Part shown: positions 38,787-50,611 of the stretch, one piece after another
Layout of the letters: the number at the start of each line of letters is the position of its first letter
Numbering within the stretch: position 1 is the first letter of the stretch
From: Burkholderiales bacterium RIFCSPLOWO2_02_FULL_57_36
GTDB lineage: Bacteria; Pseudomonadota; Gammaproteobacteria; Burkholderiales; Burkholderiaceae_D
Length of the DNA: 64,000 nucleotides
Direction: 5' to 3'
NCBI GenBank assembly: GCA_001770855.1
Contig: MESE01000047.1
Location: 22,547 to 86,546 of the forward strand
Notes under the pieces: model-generated
Told to the model about the DNA's origin: nothing
Databases searched by the model: none
What the model saw: the letters and a program-made list of their open reading frames with translations, nothing else
Position numbers and translations under genes: made by a program

Positions 38787-39512
38787 ATGAATCGCCTGTT
38801 TTCCGCGGCTGCCTTGCTTATTGCGTTGCTTCTGCACGCGGGGCTGATTGCATGGGTAATCGTCGGAGTGTGGACTCCGGTCGACAAGACACCGGAACGA
38901 GTCAGCATGGCGGTTCAGCTTTTACCGATGCAGGAAAAACCTCTGCCGGAGCCCGTGGCCTTGGCGCCATCCGCTCCGTTACCTCCGCCTGTTCCATCGC
39001 CTGCGAAACAGAAACCGATTGACGCGAAAGCTCCGCCAAAGCCCAAACCAAAACCTGCCGCGAAGCCTCGTGTTCCACGCAAGCAGGCAACAACGGAGAG
39101 CAGGACGCCGCCCGCGCCGGTTCCTTCGAGTCCCGATCCGGTGCAGGCAGCCCCGCGTGCAGCCCCTGCTGCAACGCCCGAAGCGCAGCCTGCTCCCGTG
39201 GCGGCCGCACCTTCGATTCCGGTCAAAACCAGCGTGTCCATTCCGGCAGAATATGCGGCCAGCAATCCCAAGCCTGTCTATCCGTCAATGGCCAAACGCT
39301 ATGGTGAACAAGGAACGGTAATGCTGCGAGTGTTCGTGAAAGCCGACGGCACGGCCGGCCAAGTGGAAATAACCTCATCCAGCGGTTACCCAATACTCGA
39401 CGAATCGGCTAGAACTACAATACAGCGCTGGCGCTTTCATCCCGCAACCATTGATGGTAAGGCGGTAAGCCACTGGTATCCGCTTTCCTATACGTTTAAA
39501 CTCCAAAACTAA
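38787..39512 (+). CDS. tonB: Energy transducer TonB
   Basis: 241 residues. A single N-terminal membrane anchor (about 4-30, ALLIALLLHAGLIAWVIV) contains the His that interacts with ExbB/ExbD. A long periplasmic Pro/Lys/Ala-rich spacer (about 50-150) crosses the periplasm. The C-terminal domain has YPSMAKRYGEQGTVMLRVFV and SSGYPILDESARTTIQRWRF, the TonB box-binding fold. It passes proton-motive energy to outer membrane receptors and is followed by exbB and exbD in the same operon. No clear Fur box was identified upstream. Confidence 0.94.
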   Translation: MNRLFSAAALLIALLLHAGLIAWVIVGVWTPVDKTPERVSMAVQLLPMQEKPLPEPVALAPSAPLPPPVPSPAKQKPIDAKAPPKPKPKPAAKPRVPRKQATTESRTPPAPVPSSPDPVQAAPRAAPAATPEAQPAPVAAAPSIPVKTSVSIPAEYAASNPKPVYPSMAKRYGEQGTVMLRVFVKADGTAGQVEITSSSGYPILDESARTTIQRWRFHPATIDGKAVSHWYPLSYTFKLQN

Positions 39513-39544
39513 TTTTATTTATTTATATCTCCCATTGGACTGTC

Positions 39545-40237
39545 ATGAACCAAACTGTCGCGAATCAAGGCTTGAATCTGGCGCATTACTGGTCGCAAGG
39601 CGATGCAATTTCTCACGCGGTCGCCTACGTGTTGCTGCTGATGTCGATACTGAGCTGGTATTACATCCTGTCCAAAACCTGGAGCTCGTGGCGTATCCGC
39701 AAAAGCGCGGGCGCGCTGGAAGGTTTCTGGAAAGCGCCGTCCTTGAATGACGCCATCGCCACCATCAAGCATAGTGACAGCGAGAACGTCTACACGCCGC
39801 TGGCAATGCAAAGTGCCGAAGCGGCCAATATCAGGGCACAGGAAGGGTCGCTGAACGCGGCGACGGACCCAAGCGAGCTCATCACGCGTACCTTGCGTCA
39901 GGAAATCAACCGCGTGTCGGCACGCCTGGAAAACGGTCTGACCCTGCTGGCTTCGGTCGGTTCGACTGCACCGTTCGTGGGTCTGCTCGGCACGGTGTGG
40001 GGTATCTATCATGCGTTGATTGCCGTATCGGCAACCGGCACCGTGCAAATCGACAAAGTCGCCGGACCGGTCGGCGAGGCCTTGATCATGACTGCATTGG
40101 GACTGGCTGTGGCTATTCCGGCAGTGCTGGCTTACAACGCATTCACTCGCGTCAATCGCGTGACGCTGGCGGAACTCGATGCATTTGCACATGATCTGCA
40201 TGCCTATCTGACAACCGGTGCACGGATCGGAAAATAA
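39545..40237 (+). CDS. exbB: Biopolymer transport protein ExbB
   Basis: 230 residues with three membrane helices: about 20-42, 135-160 and 175-195, and a cytoplasmic loop between the first two. The MotA/TolQ/ExbB signature GSTAPFVGLLGTVWGIYHAL and EALIMTALGLAVAIPAVLAYN are intact. It forms the pentameric proton channel with ExbD that energises TonB. It is 32 bases after tonB and 39 before exbD. TolQ is less likely, given the partner TonB. Confidence 0.94.
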   Translation: MNQTVANQGLNLAHYWSQGDAISHAVAYVLLLMSILSWYYILSKTWSSWRIRKSAGALEGFWKAPSLNDAIATIKHSDSENVYTPLAMQSAEAANIRAQEGSLNAATDPSELITRTLRQEINRVSARLENGLTLLASVGSTAPFVGLLGTVWGIYHALIAVSATGTVQIDKVAGPVGEALIMTALGLAVAIPAVLAYNAFTRVNRVTLAELDAFAHDLHAYLTTGARIGK

Positions 40238-40276
40238 CCGGGCACTGTACTTATTGCTTCACACTGAGGAACATTC

Positions 40277-40708
40277 ATGGCATTCGGCGGATTCAACGAT
40301 AACAAGCATACAGCTCCCATGTCGGAGATCAATGTCACGCCGATGGTCGACGTGATGCTGGTGCTGCTGGTAATTTTCATCATTACCGCACCGCTGTTTA
40401 CCCACGCGGTCAAGCTCGACCTGCCGAGCGCGCAATCGGCGCCGGCGCCGGAAAAGCCGGAGACCATTTCGCTCTCCATCAACGATCAGGGAACGATATT
40501 CTGGGAAAATGCCGTACTCGATCAGAAAGACCTGGATGCCCGCCTGGCCGCTGCCGCACAAAAAAATCCGCAGCCGGAATTGCAGCTGCGCGCCGACAAA
40601 TCAACCCGTTATGAAGTGATTGCGCAGGTAATGGCGGCGGCGCAAAGCAATGGACTGACCAAAATGGGGTTCGTGACCGATCCCAAGGATGCGGTGCAAA
40701 AAAAGTAA
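40277..40708 (+). CDS. exbD: Biopolymer transport protein ExbD
   Basis: 143 residues. One N-terminal helix contains the proton-binding Asp in INVTPMVDVMLVLLVIFI (near residue 28), followed by a periplasmic domain with LQLRADKSTRYEVIAQVMAAAQSNG near its end. It is the last gene of tonB-exbB-exbD; the stop is directly followed by a decayed barstar-like gene. Confidence 0.95.
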   Translation: MAFGGFNDNKHTAPMSEINVTPMVDVMLVLLVIFIITAPLFTHAVKLDLPSAQSAPAPEKPETISLSINDQGTIFWENAVLDQKDLDARLAAAAQKNPQPELQLRADKSTRYEVIAQVMAAAQSNGLTKMGFVTDPKDAVQKK

Positions 40709-40998
40709 GCGCTAGAAAAGGGGATCGCAGCCGTTTGTGTAGATGGGGCGGCGATCAGGGACTGGCCATCCGTTCACGGCGAATGCCAGAGCAAATTCGG
40801 CTTTCCCGATTTCTATGGCCGCAAACTGGAGGCCCAGATCGATTGCCTACCCCCTGAGGGACAGTGATTGCACATTCCGGTATTTTACGGAACCGGGCGC
40901 CGCAGATTCTCGATACCTTACCGGACCGTGTCGACGCAATCAACGAACGCACCATCGAAAACAGCGAGAATCTCGCAGTGCAACTCGTGCTTCACTGA
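40709..40998 (+). pseudogene. Barstar-family gene remnant
   Basis: One frame (about 40709-40867) translates to AIRDWPSVHGECQSKFGFP.. FYGRKLEAQIDCL and then stops; this is the N-terminal half of barstar-type ribonuclease inhibitors (IRDW..FH.E....FGFPDFYGRN.DA.IDC). A different frame (40864-40998) gives APQILDTLPDRVDAINER and ends AVQLVLH, like the barstar C terminus (EALVD.VAFVNERR, LALSFH). The reading frame is broken, the central 25 or so residues are missing, and no start codon precedes the first half. The intact gene would have been a cytoplasmic antitoxin-like inhibitor of about 90-140 residues. No barnase-like gene is nearby. Confidence 0.65.
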
Positions 40999-41046
40999 TT
41001 TTTCACTGAAAATGCGCGTTTCCCCCGACGCTACGCACCGGGTTGA

Positions 41047-43875
<2,829 letters not shown>

Positions 43876-43897
43876 TTTTTTTCAGGATCCAACACAA

Positions 43898-44410
43898 ATG
43901 TTTGTCAAACACCGTTTCGCCTTTGTACTTGCCTTAAGCGCCGCACTGATGCTGTCGAGCTGCGGCTTCAAGCTGCGCGGTTCCGGCACTCAAGCCGATT
44001 TGCCGTTCAAGACGGTTCATGTCGGGCTTCCCGATTCATCGTCATTGGGAACGGAATTGAGGCGCAATATCGCGGCCGGCGCGACGGCAATTGCGACCGA
44101 TCCCAGGAAAGCCGAAGCGGTGATCGAAGTGCTTTCCGAAACCCGGGACAAGGAAGTGCTTTCGCTGAACAGCCAGGGCCGGGTGCGCGAAAATGCACTT
44201 TTTTACAAGGTAGTATTTCGGGTAAAAGACGGCAAGAGCGCCGAATTGCTTCCGGCCACCGAGATTGTCATAAAACGCGTACTCAGCTTTAACGAGTCGC
44301 AAGTGCTGGCAAAGGAAACTGAAGAAGCATCCTTGTACCGTGAAATGCAAAGCGATATGGTTCTCCAGATATTGCGCCGGATCGCGGCCCTGAAACCGGC
44401 TGCTCAGTAA
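43898..44410 (+). CDS. lptE: LPS-assembly lipoprotein LptE
   Basis: 170 residues from the ATG at 43898. The signal peptide ends in the lipobox LSSC at about residue 20, followed by GFKLRGSG, the typical start of mature LptE. LptE plugs the LptD barrel in the outer membrane. The order leuS-lptE-holA is conserved in Proteobacteria. It is five bases before holA. Confidence 0.94.
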   Translation: MFVKHRFAFVLALSAALMLSSCGFKLRGSGTQADLPFKTVHVGLPDSSSLGTELRRNIAAGATAIATDPRKAEAVIEVLSETRDKEVLSLNSQGRVRENALFYKVVFRVKDGKSAELLPATEIVIKRVLSFNESQVLAKETEEASLYREMQSDMVLQILRRIAALKPAAQ

Positions 44411-44415
44411 ACATC

Positions 44416-45435
44416 ATGCAACTGCGGATCGACGCCCTCGACGCACATCTGGCCAAGCCGCTTGCGCCGTTGTACGTGGTGTCCAGCGACGAACATCTGC
44501 TTGCGCTCGAAGCCACCGACAAGATCCGCAAGACTGCGCGTGCGCAAGGCTTTTCGGAGCGCGAGGTAATGACTGTCGAGCGCGGTTTCAAATGGGGTGA
44601 ACTGCTTGCGGCGAATCAGTCGCAATCGCTGTTCGGCGACAAGAAATTGATCGAGTTACGCATCCCGACCGGCAAGCCGGGAAAGGATGGCGGACAAGCG
44701 CTGCAACAGTATGCGGCAAGCTTAAGCCCGGACAATATCACGCTGATCACGCTGCCCAAACTGGACTGGGCGACGCAAAAAGCGGCGTGGGTAAGCGCGC
44801 TGCAGCAAGCCAGCGTATTCATCGATATCCCGCTGGTGGAAAGAGCACAATTGCCGGGCTGGATCGGGACACGGCTTGCCGCGCAGCGTCAGAGCGCGGA
44901 CCGGCAAAGCATCGATTTCATTGCAGACCGGGTGGAAGGCAATTTGCTCGCCGCGCATCAGGAAATTCAAAAGCTCGCGCTGCTCTACCCGGAAGGCAAG
45001 CTGACGTTCGAACAAATACATGATGCGGTCTTGAACGTCGCGCGATACGATGTATTCAAATTGAACGAAGCGATGCTGTCCGGCGATGTGGAGCGCCTGG
45101 TACGCATGGTGGAGGGCCTGAAGGGTGAAGGCGAGGCCCTGCCCTTGGTGCTGTGGGCGGTTGCGGAAGAAGTTCGCACGCTGCTGAAGCTGAAAGCGGG
45201 CGTCGCACAAGGCAAGGCGCTGGGCATGCTCTTGAAGGAATATCGCATCTGGGGACCGCGCGAGCGCCTGATGGAACCGGCGTTACGGCGGCTCTCGTTG
45301 CCGGCGTTGGAGCGCGCGCTGCAGGAAGCGGCGCAAGTCGATAAGATGATCAAGGGTTTGCGGGCGAAAGCGTTTGCCGGCGATGCATGGGATGCATTGC
45401 TGCAGCTCGGATTGAAAGTCGCGCAAGGGCGTTAA
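44416..45435 (+). CDS. holA: DNA polymerase III, delta subunit
   Basis: 339 residues, standard. The N-terminal AAA+-like region starts MQLRIDALDAHL..PLYVVSSDEHLLALEATDKIR, the beta-clamp interacting loop QSLFGDKKLIEL lies near residue 75, and the C-terminal collar has the VDKMIKGLRAKAFAGDAWDALLQL block. It opens the beta clamp within the clamp loader. No Walker A is expected in delta. Confidence 0.95.
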   Translation: MQLRIDALDAHLAKPLAPLYVVSSDEHLLALEATDKIRKTARAQGFSEREVMTVERGFKWGELLAANQSQSLFGDKKLIELRIPTGKPGKDGGQALQQYAASLSPDNITLITLPKLDWATQKAAWVSALQQASVFIDIPLVERAQLPGWIGTRLAAQRQSADRQSIDFIADRVEGNLLAAHQEIQKLALLYPEGKLTFEQIHDAVLNVARYDVFKLNEAMLSGDVERLVRMVEGLKGEGEALPLVLWAVAEEVRTLLKLKAGVAQGKALGMLLKEYRIWGPRERLMEPALRRLSLPALERALQEAAQVDKMIKGLRAKAFAGDAWDALLQLGLKVAQGR

Positions 45436-45465
45436 TCGGTATTTTCAAGATCTCTCATCAAAAAA

Positions 45466-46731
45466 ATGGACATCAAGCTCTACATGAATGAAGTCGGTCA
45501 GCGCGCGCGCAATGCATCGCGTGCCATGGCCAAGGCCGACACCGCCGCGAAAAATCGTGCGCTGTCGTTGATCGCCGCTGCCATTCGCCGTGACGCCGAC
45601 GTTCTGCGTGCCGCCAATCAGCAGGACCTCGATGCCGCGAGCGCCAACGGTCTTGCGCCTGCAATGCTGGACCGCCTCACCTTGTCCGACAAGGCGATCG
45701 AAACCATGGCAGAGGGCCTGGAGCAGGTCGTCGCGCTGGCCGATCCGATCGGTGAAATATCCAACATGAAATACCGTCCGACCGGGATTCAGGTAGGACA
45801 GATGCGCGTGCCGCTCGGCGTGATCGGCATCATTTATGAGGCCCGTCCGAACGTGACCGTCGATGCGGCCGGCCTGTGCATCAAGAGCGGCAACGCAACC
45901 ATCCTGCGCGGCGGATCGGAGGCGATTCATTGCAACCAGGCGTTGGCGAAGCTGGTGAAGGAAGGGCTGGCGGGCGCCGGCCTGCCTGCGGATGCGGTGC
46001 AGATTGTCGAAACCACCGACCGTGCAGCGGTTGGCGAGCTGATCACAATGCCCCAATACGTGGACGTCATCGTGCCGCGCGGCGGCAAGGGCCTGATCGA
46101 ACGGCTGATGCAAGAATCGAAAGTGCCGATGATCAAGCACCTGGACGGCATCTGCCATGTGTATATCGACGACAAGGCGGACATCCAGAAGGCGCTGAAG
46201 ATCGCGTTCAACGCAAAATGCCAACGCTACGGCACCTGCAACACGATGGAGACCCTGCTTGTGGCACGCGCGATCGCCCCGCAGGTGTTGCCGGAACTGG
46301 CCCGGCTGTATCGCGCCGAGGACATCGAGCTGCGTGCAGATGAAGAAGCGCGCAAGCTGCTGAAGGGTTACCCGAATCTGAACGCAGCAACCGAGGAAGA
46401 CTGGCATACCGAGTATCTGGCCGGGATCCTGTCAGTGAAAATTGTGGCGGACGTGAACGAAGCCATCGACCACATCAACAAATATTCATCGCAGCATACC
46501 GATGCAATCGTCACGGAAGATTACACGCGCACGATGCGTTTTTTGCGCGAAGTCGATTCAGCATCGGTGATGGTCAATGCATCGACGCGGTTCGCCGACG
46601 GATTCGAATACGGCCTGGGCGCGGAGATCGGCATCTCGAACGACAAGCTGCACGCGCGCGGACCGGTCGGCCTGGAAGGTCTGACATCCCTGAAATATGT
46701 GGTGTTCGGGCATGGCGAAGTGCGTGAATAA
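45466..46731 (+). CDS. proA: Gamma-glutamyl phosphate reductase
   Basis: 421 residues, family length. An aldehyde dehydrogenase-like fold with [27 protein letters not shown], the [11 protein letters not shown] block, and the catalytic Cys in [13 protein letters not shown]. It reduces glutamyl-5-phosphate to the semialdehyde in proline synthesis, using NADPH. It follows holA by 30 bases. proB is not adjacent. Confidence 0.97.
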   Translation: MDIKLYMNEVGQRARNASRAMAKADTAAKNRALSLIAAAIRRDADVLRAANQQDLDAASANGLAPAMLDRLTLSDKAIETMAEGLEQVVALADPIGEISNMKYRPTGIQVGQMRVPLGVIGIIYEARPNVTVDAAGLCIKSGNATILRGGSEAIHCNQALAKLVKEGLAGAGLPADAVQIVETTDRAAVGELITMPQYVDVIVPRGGKGLIERLMQESKVPMIKHLDGICHVYIDDKADIQKALKIAFNAKCQRYGTCNTMETLLVARAIAPQVLPELARLYRAEDIELRADEEARKLLKGYPNLNAATEEDWHTEYLAGILSVKIVADVNEAIDHINKYSSQHTDAIVTEDYTRTMRFLREVDSASVMVNASTRFADGFEYGLGAEIGISNDKLHARGPVGLEGLTSLKYVVFGHGEVRE

Positions 46732-46868
46732 GTTTGCCATGCAAACGGAGAGCCGCCTTGCAAGGCAGCACCGTTGCGCAGGCGCGGAGCAATGCCCCGC
46801 GAAACCCCTGCTCCACCATGGCGAAGTACGAGAATAAACTCACACTAACGATCTATAGCGAGAAAACC

Positions 46869-47291
46869 ATGTTCTGGATTAAAGCGCTGCACCTGATCTT
46901 CGTCATTTCCTGGTTTGCCGGCCTGTTCTACCTGCCGCGCATCCTGGTCAATCTGGCGATGGAAAAAGAAACCGCCGCCACCGAGCGCCTGCTTGTGATG
47001 GCGCGCAAGCTGTACCGTTTCATGACCATATTGTCGGTCCCGGCCGTGGTGTTCGGTCTTTGGTTGTGGCTTGGCTACGGATTCGGTAAAGGCCCCGGCA
47101 GTGGATGGCTGCATGCAAAACTTGCGTTGGTCGTATTACTGATCGGCTATCACCATGCCTGCGGATCGCTATTGAAAAAATTCGAAACCGGCCGCAATAC
47201 ACGCAGTCATACCTGGTACCGCTGGTTCAATGAAGTGCCGACCGTCATTTTGGTGGCCATCACAATCCTGGTTGTCGTCAAACCGTTCTGA
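46869..47291 (+). CDS. hemJ: Protoporphyrinogen oxidase HemJ / CopD family
   Basis: 140 residues from the ATG at 46869. Four membrane helices (about 5-25, 50-72, 78-98, 118-138). MFWIKALHLIFVISWFAGLFYLPR carries the conserved His and Arg of HemJ, and GWLHAKLALVVLLIGYHH the Lys and further His. HemJ oxidises protoporphyrinogen IX, the step before HemH. The upstream 137 bases hold no gene. CopD-like copper proteins are related, but the length and motifs favour HemJ. Confidence 0.88.
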   Translation: MFWIKALHLIFVISWFAGLFYLPRILVNLAMEKETAATERLLVMARKLYRFMTILSVPAVVFGLWLWLGYGFGKGPGSGWLHAKLALVVLLIGYHHACGSLLKKFETGRNTRSHTWYRWFNEVPTVILVAITILVVVKPF

Positions 47292-47314
47292 ACGTACCCA
47301 ACTCAAGGATCGCC

Positions 47315-47917
47315 ATGGCAAAAACATGTGAATATTATTTCGCGCCGCAATCGCCTTTCGCCTACCTGGGACATGCGCGCCTTGTTGCGCTAGCCGAACA
47401 GTACGGTGTGCAAGTCGAGATCAAACCATTCGATCTGGGCAAGATATTCAGCCTGTCGGGCGGTATCCCGCTGGCAAAACGCGCGCCGCAGCGGCAAGCA
47501 TACCGGTTGCTGGAGTTGCAGCGCTGGAGCGAATTCCTTGAATTGCCGCTGAACCTGCAGCCAAAGTTTTTTCCGGTATCCGGCGATCTGGCAGCGAAGC
47601 TGATCATTGCAACGCGGCTGGCGCATGGCAGCGATGGCGCGTTGACGCTGAGCGGTTCCCTCATGCGCGCGGTTTGGGCAGAAGATAAAAACATTGCCGA
47701 TGCAGATACGCTGGCCGCAATCGCCGGTGCATGCGGCTACGACGGCAAGGAATTGCTGAAATCCGCCGAAACCGCCGGCATTCAGGCGGATTACGATCGC
47801 TTTACCGATGGTGCGATCGCCGCGAACGTATTTGGCGCTCCCTGGTATGTCGTCGACGGTCAGGGGTACTGGGGACAGGACCGGCTGGATTTTGTCGAGC
47901 GGGCGTTTGCGAAATAG
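47315..47917 (+). CDS. 2-hydroxychromene-2-carboxylate isomerase-like (DsbA family)
   Basis: 200 residues, thioredoxin-like fold of the kappa-class GST/HCCA isomerase type. The N-terminal strand CEYYFAPQSPFAYLGHARL has Ser/Pro where DsbA has CxxC, then KPFDLGKIFSLSGG, and near the C terminus VFGAPWYVVDGQGYWGQDRLDFVE with the cis-Pro region. The family isomerises aromatic breakdown intermediates with glutathione; no other naphthalene-degradation genes are here, so the substrate is open. AAGGA lies upstream. Confidence 0.88.
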   Translation: MAKTCEYYFAPQSPFAYLGHARLVALAEQYGVQVEIKPFDLGKIFSLSGGIPLAKRAPQRQAYRLLELQRWSEFLELPLNLQPKFFPVSGDLAAKLIIATRLAHGSDGALTLSGSLMRAVWAEDKNIADADTLAAIAGACGYDGKELLKSAETAGIQADYDRFTDGAIAANVFGAPWYVVDGQGYWGQDRLDFVERAFAK

Positions 47918-48035
47918 ATATTTGGTTCCATCGCCTGAAAACTTGTCATTCGGAATGACAATCTGATTTAGCAGTTGAATTTAAAATGCCCGCTTCGAAG
48001 AGCGAAGGCATTTCACTACGGATAAAGGGTCCTCC

Positions 48036-49241
48036 ATGTCACATTCCTATTTTTGTCCCTGCCCGCGCGGACTGGAAGCCGCGCTTGCGGAAGAACTCGG
48101 CGAGATCGCCCAACAAGGCGCGACACTCAAGGTCCACAACCAGGTGCCGGGCGGCGTGCATTGTTCCGGCTCGCTGACCGATGCCTATCGCATCAACCTG
48201 CATTCCCGCATCGCGTCGCGCGTACTGATGCGCATGGCGCATGCCAGCTACGCCAATGAAAATGACATCTACGACCTGGCGCTTGCGCAGCCGTGGGAAG
48301 ACTGGTTCGGCGTGCATCAGACGATCCGCATCGACGTCACCGCAATCAAATCGCCGCTGCGCAGCCTGGAATTCACCACGCTGAAGATCAAGGATGCGAT
48401 CTGCGACCGTTTCCGCGACATCTGCTCCGAACGGCCATCGGTCGATACTAAAACGCCGGACATGCGCATCGTCGGTTTTCTGGATGCGCGCAATTTCACG
48501 CTCTATCTCGACACTTCAGGTGAAGCGCTGTTCAAGCGCGGCTGGCGGCTGGACACCGGCGACGCGCCGCTGCGCGAAAATCTTGCGGCGGGACTGCTGC
48601 GCGTGGCGGGCTGGAAGCCCGGCATGGTGTTGTTCGATCCGATGTGCGGTTCCGGCACCATCCTCGCCGAAGCGGCGCAGATGCTGGCCGGCATCCCGCC
48701 GGGTGCGCGGCGCGAATTCGCATTCGAAAAATTCAGCGGCTTCGATGCCAGGGAATGGCATGCGATCAAGGACAGTGTCAAACCGAATCCGCTGCCGGAT
48801 GCGCCGACGATCTTCGGCAGCGATATTTCCGGCGACATGATCGTCATGACCCGCAGCAACCTGAACAAAGCGGGCATTCCGTTCGAAATTCCACTGAAGC
48901 AAATCGAGGCGCAGGAAGTCAAGCCGCCGACTGAAACGCCCGGCATCATCCTCACCAATCCGCCGTATGGAGAACGTATCGGCGTACGCGGCGACAGCAC
49001 GATCGAAACCGATGAAATGGCGGCTGCCTTCTTCAATGCATTCGGCACCACCTTGAAGCAACGCTTCGCCGGCTGGCAGGTGTTCCTGTTTTCCGCGGAC
49101 CTCGGATTGCCGAAGTTTTTGCGACTGAAAGAATCCCGCAAGACGCCGTTCTTCAACGGCGCATTGGAATGCCGGCTGTTCCGCTTCGACATGGTTGCCG
49201 GATTCAACCGCCGCGAACAGGCCAAGCCGAAAGAAGCATAG
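48036..49241 (+). CDS. THUMP-domain class I RNA methyltransferase (RlmL N-half-like)
   Basis: 401 residues. The N terminus reads FCPCPRGLEAALAEELGEI, then the THUMP domain (about 50-160) and the Rossmann methyltransferase with FDPMCGSGTILAEAAQM (SAM motif I) and TNPPYGERIG (the NPPY catalytic motif of N-methyltransferases). It resembles the first half of E. coli RlmL, which makes m2G2445 in 23S rRNA; the RlmK half is absent, as is usual in betaproteobacteria. Confidence 0.92.
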   Translation: MSHSYFCPCPRGLEAALAEELGEIAQQGATLKVHNQVPGGVHCSGSLTDAYRINLHSRIASRVLMRMAHASYANENDIYDLALAQPWEDWFGVHQTIRIDVTAIKSPLRSLEFTTLKIKDAICDRFRDICSERPSVDTKTPDMRIVGFLDARNFTLYLDTSGEALFKRGWRLDTGDAPLRENLAAGLLRVAGWKPGMVLFDPMCGSGTILAEAAQMLAGIPPGARREFAFEKFSGFDAREWHAIKDSVKPNPLPDAPTIFGSDISGDMIVMTRSNLNKAGIPFEIPLKQIEAQEVKPPTETPGIILTNPPYGERIGVRGDSTIETDEMAAAFFNAFGTTLKQRFAGWQVFLFSADLGLPKFLRLKESRKTPFFNGALECRLFRFDMVAGFNRREQAKPKEA

Positions 49242-49359
49242 GCAATGCTACTGAAAGCTCCTGACACAACGCTGTCAGGAGCGTCGGCGCATGATGTCTC
49301 CATGCCATGACGACCGTTCCGATCCAGGAAACGGCGTCGCGCACTTACTGGAGAACATC

Positions 49360-49737
49360 ATGGACACGAAAATAAACTGGTTTGAAATTCCTTCTTCCGA
49401 TTTTTCCCGCGCGACAAAATTTTATGAAGCGCTGTTCGACATCAAATTGAAAGTGGAGCCTGTCGGACCGATTCAAATGGGAATTTTTCCTGATGCATCC
49501 AATCAGGGATACGGCTGCGTGATTCAAGGCGAAGGGTCTGAACCCGGCGCCAACGGCCCGATCATTTATCTCGACAGCCCCGCTCCCATCGAACAATTGC
49601 TGGCGCGCGTCGAACCCGCCGGCGGCACCGTCAAAATGGGTAAAACCGAGCTGCCCAATGACATAGGCTTCATTGCACACTTCATCGATACGGAAGGCAA
49701 CCGACTGGCGCTGCATCAGCCGCCGGGCGAGCGTTAG
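49360..49737 (+). CDS. VOC family (glyoxalase-like) protein
   Basis: 125 residues from the ATG at 49360, with GGAG eight bases ahead. Two beta-alpha-beta-beta-beta units typical of the vicinal oxygen chelate fold: INWFEIPSSDFSRATKFYEALF, then IEQLLARVEPAGGTVKMGKTELPNDIGFIAHFIDTEGNRLALHQ. Small VOC proteins of this type bind metals or small ligands; the substrate is not known. Three short genes with catalytic or regulatory folds follow. Confidence 0.88.
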   Translation: MDTKINWFEIPSSDFSRATKFYEALFDIKLKVEPVGPIQMGIFPDASNQGYGCVIQGEGSEPGANGPIIYLDSPAPIEQLLARVEPAGGTVKMGKTELPNDIGFIAHFIDTEGNRLALHQPPGER

Positions 49738-49832
49738 CATAAGGCCGCCATTCCAAGCGCAACGAGGAATGGCAGGCCGTTGCGAGCATATTGCCGGCAC
49801 GATCGGCACCCGAATTATCAACAGGAGTCCAG

Positions 49833-50252
49833 ATGGACCGAAACGCATTTTTCTGGAAAATCCAGGATGGCAGGCTACCTCAACCACAAGCGGCACGGAC
49901 ACTCGGCGCCAATATCATCTCGGTCGATTTCGATACCGGTGCTATCGAAATCGAGTTTGAAGGAAAAGAAGAGTTCATCAATCCGGCCGGAAAAATACAG
50001 GGCGGATTCCTGTCTGCGATGCTCGACGATACGATGGGTCCAGCCCTTGCCGCCACGCTAAAAGCCGATGAGTTTGCACCGACGCTCGATCTGCATGTGC
50101 AGTTTCTCAGCCCGGCAGTACCGGGGAAACTTCACGGCGTGGGTCGAGTAGTGCGGCGCGGCGGCGCGGTCTGCTTTCTCGCGGGAGAATTAAGCCAGGG
50201 TGGTAAAGTGGTGGCGACCGCCATCGCAACTGCGCTGATTCGCAAGCTATAG
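49833..50252 (+). CDS. PaaI family hotdog thioesterase
   Basis: 139 residues from the ATG at 49833 after CAGGAG. The hotdog helix carries IQGGFLSAMLDDTMGPALA with the catalytic acid, and LDLHVQFLSPAVPGKLHGVGRVVRRGGAVCFLAGEL forms the sheet. It is expected to hydrolyse acyl-CoA thioesters in the cytoplasm. It is 95 bases downstream of the VOC gene. Confidence 0.9.
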   Translation: MDRNAFFWKIQDGRLPQPQAARTLGANIISVDFDTGAIEIEFEGKEEFINPAGKIQGGFLSAMLDDTMGPALAATLKADEFAPTLDLHVQFLSPAVPGKLHGVGRVVRRGGAVCFLAGELSQGGKVVATAIATALIRKL

Positions 50253-50328
50253 ACAGGCAGCGCGTCAGCGTCGGACCGGATCGTGATCAGCACTGGACGA
50301 CCCTTGCCGTATTTGCCACAATAATTTT

Positions 50329-50598
50329 ATGAGCGTCCAACGACTATCCGATCTGCGCAACCTTGGTCCACGTTCCATCGCCATGCTGGAGACGATCGGC
50401 ATTCGCACCCATGCGGAGCTGGCGCGATACGGCGCAATCGATGCCTTCATTGCACTCAAGAACGCAAATCAAGCGGCGACGTTGAACCTGTTGTGGGCAT
50501 TGGAGGGAGCGCTGACCGACCGTGACTGGCGGCAAGTCGCACGTGACGACAAACTGCATTTTCTGACCGAGCTGGAATTACGCGGAGTGCTGCCATGA
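50329..50598 (+). CDS. TfoX C-terminal domain protein
   Basis: 89 residues covering only the TfoX/Sxy C-terminal domain: LSDLRNLGPRSIAMLETIGIRTHAEL (a helix-hairpin-helix-like block), then LNLLWALEGALTDRDWRQV. The N-terminal TfoX domain of competence regulators is absent. Stand-alone C-terminal forms are widespread and uncharacterised. It ends 13 bases before the WYL regulator gene and may be cotranscribed with it. Confidence 0.86.
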   Translation: MSVQRLSDLRNLGPRSIAMLETIGIRTHAELARYGAIDAFIALKNANQAATLNLLWALEGALTDRDWRQVARDDKLHFLTELELRGVLP

Positions 50599-50611
50599 AG
50601 ACTCTTTACTG

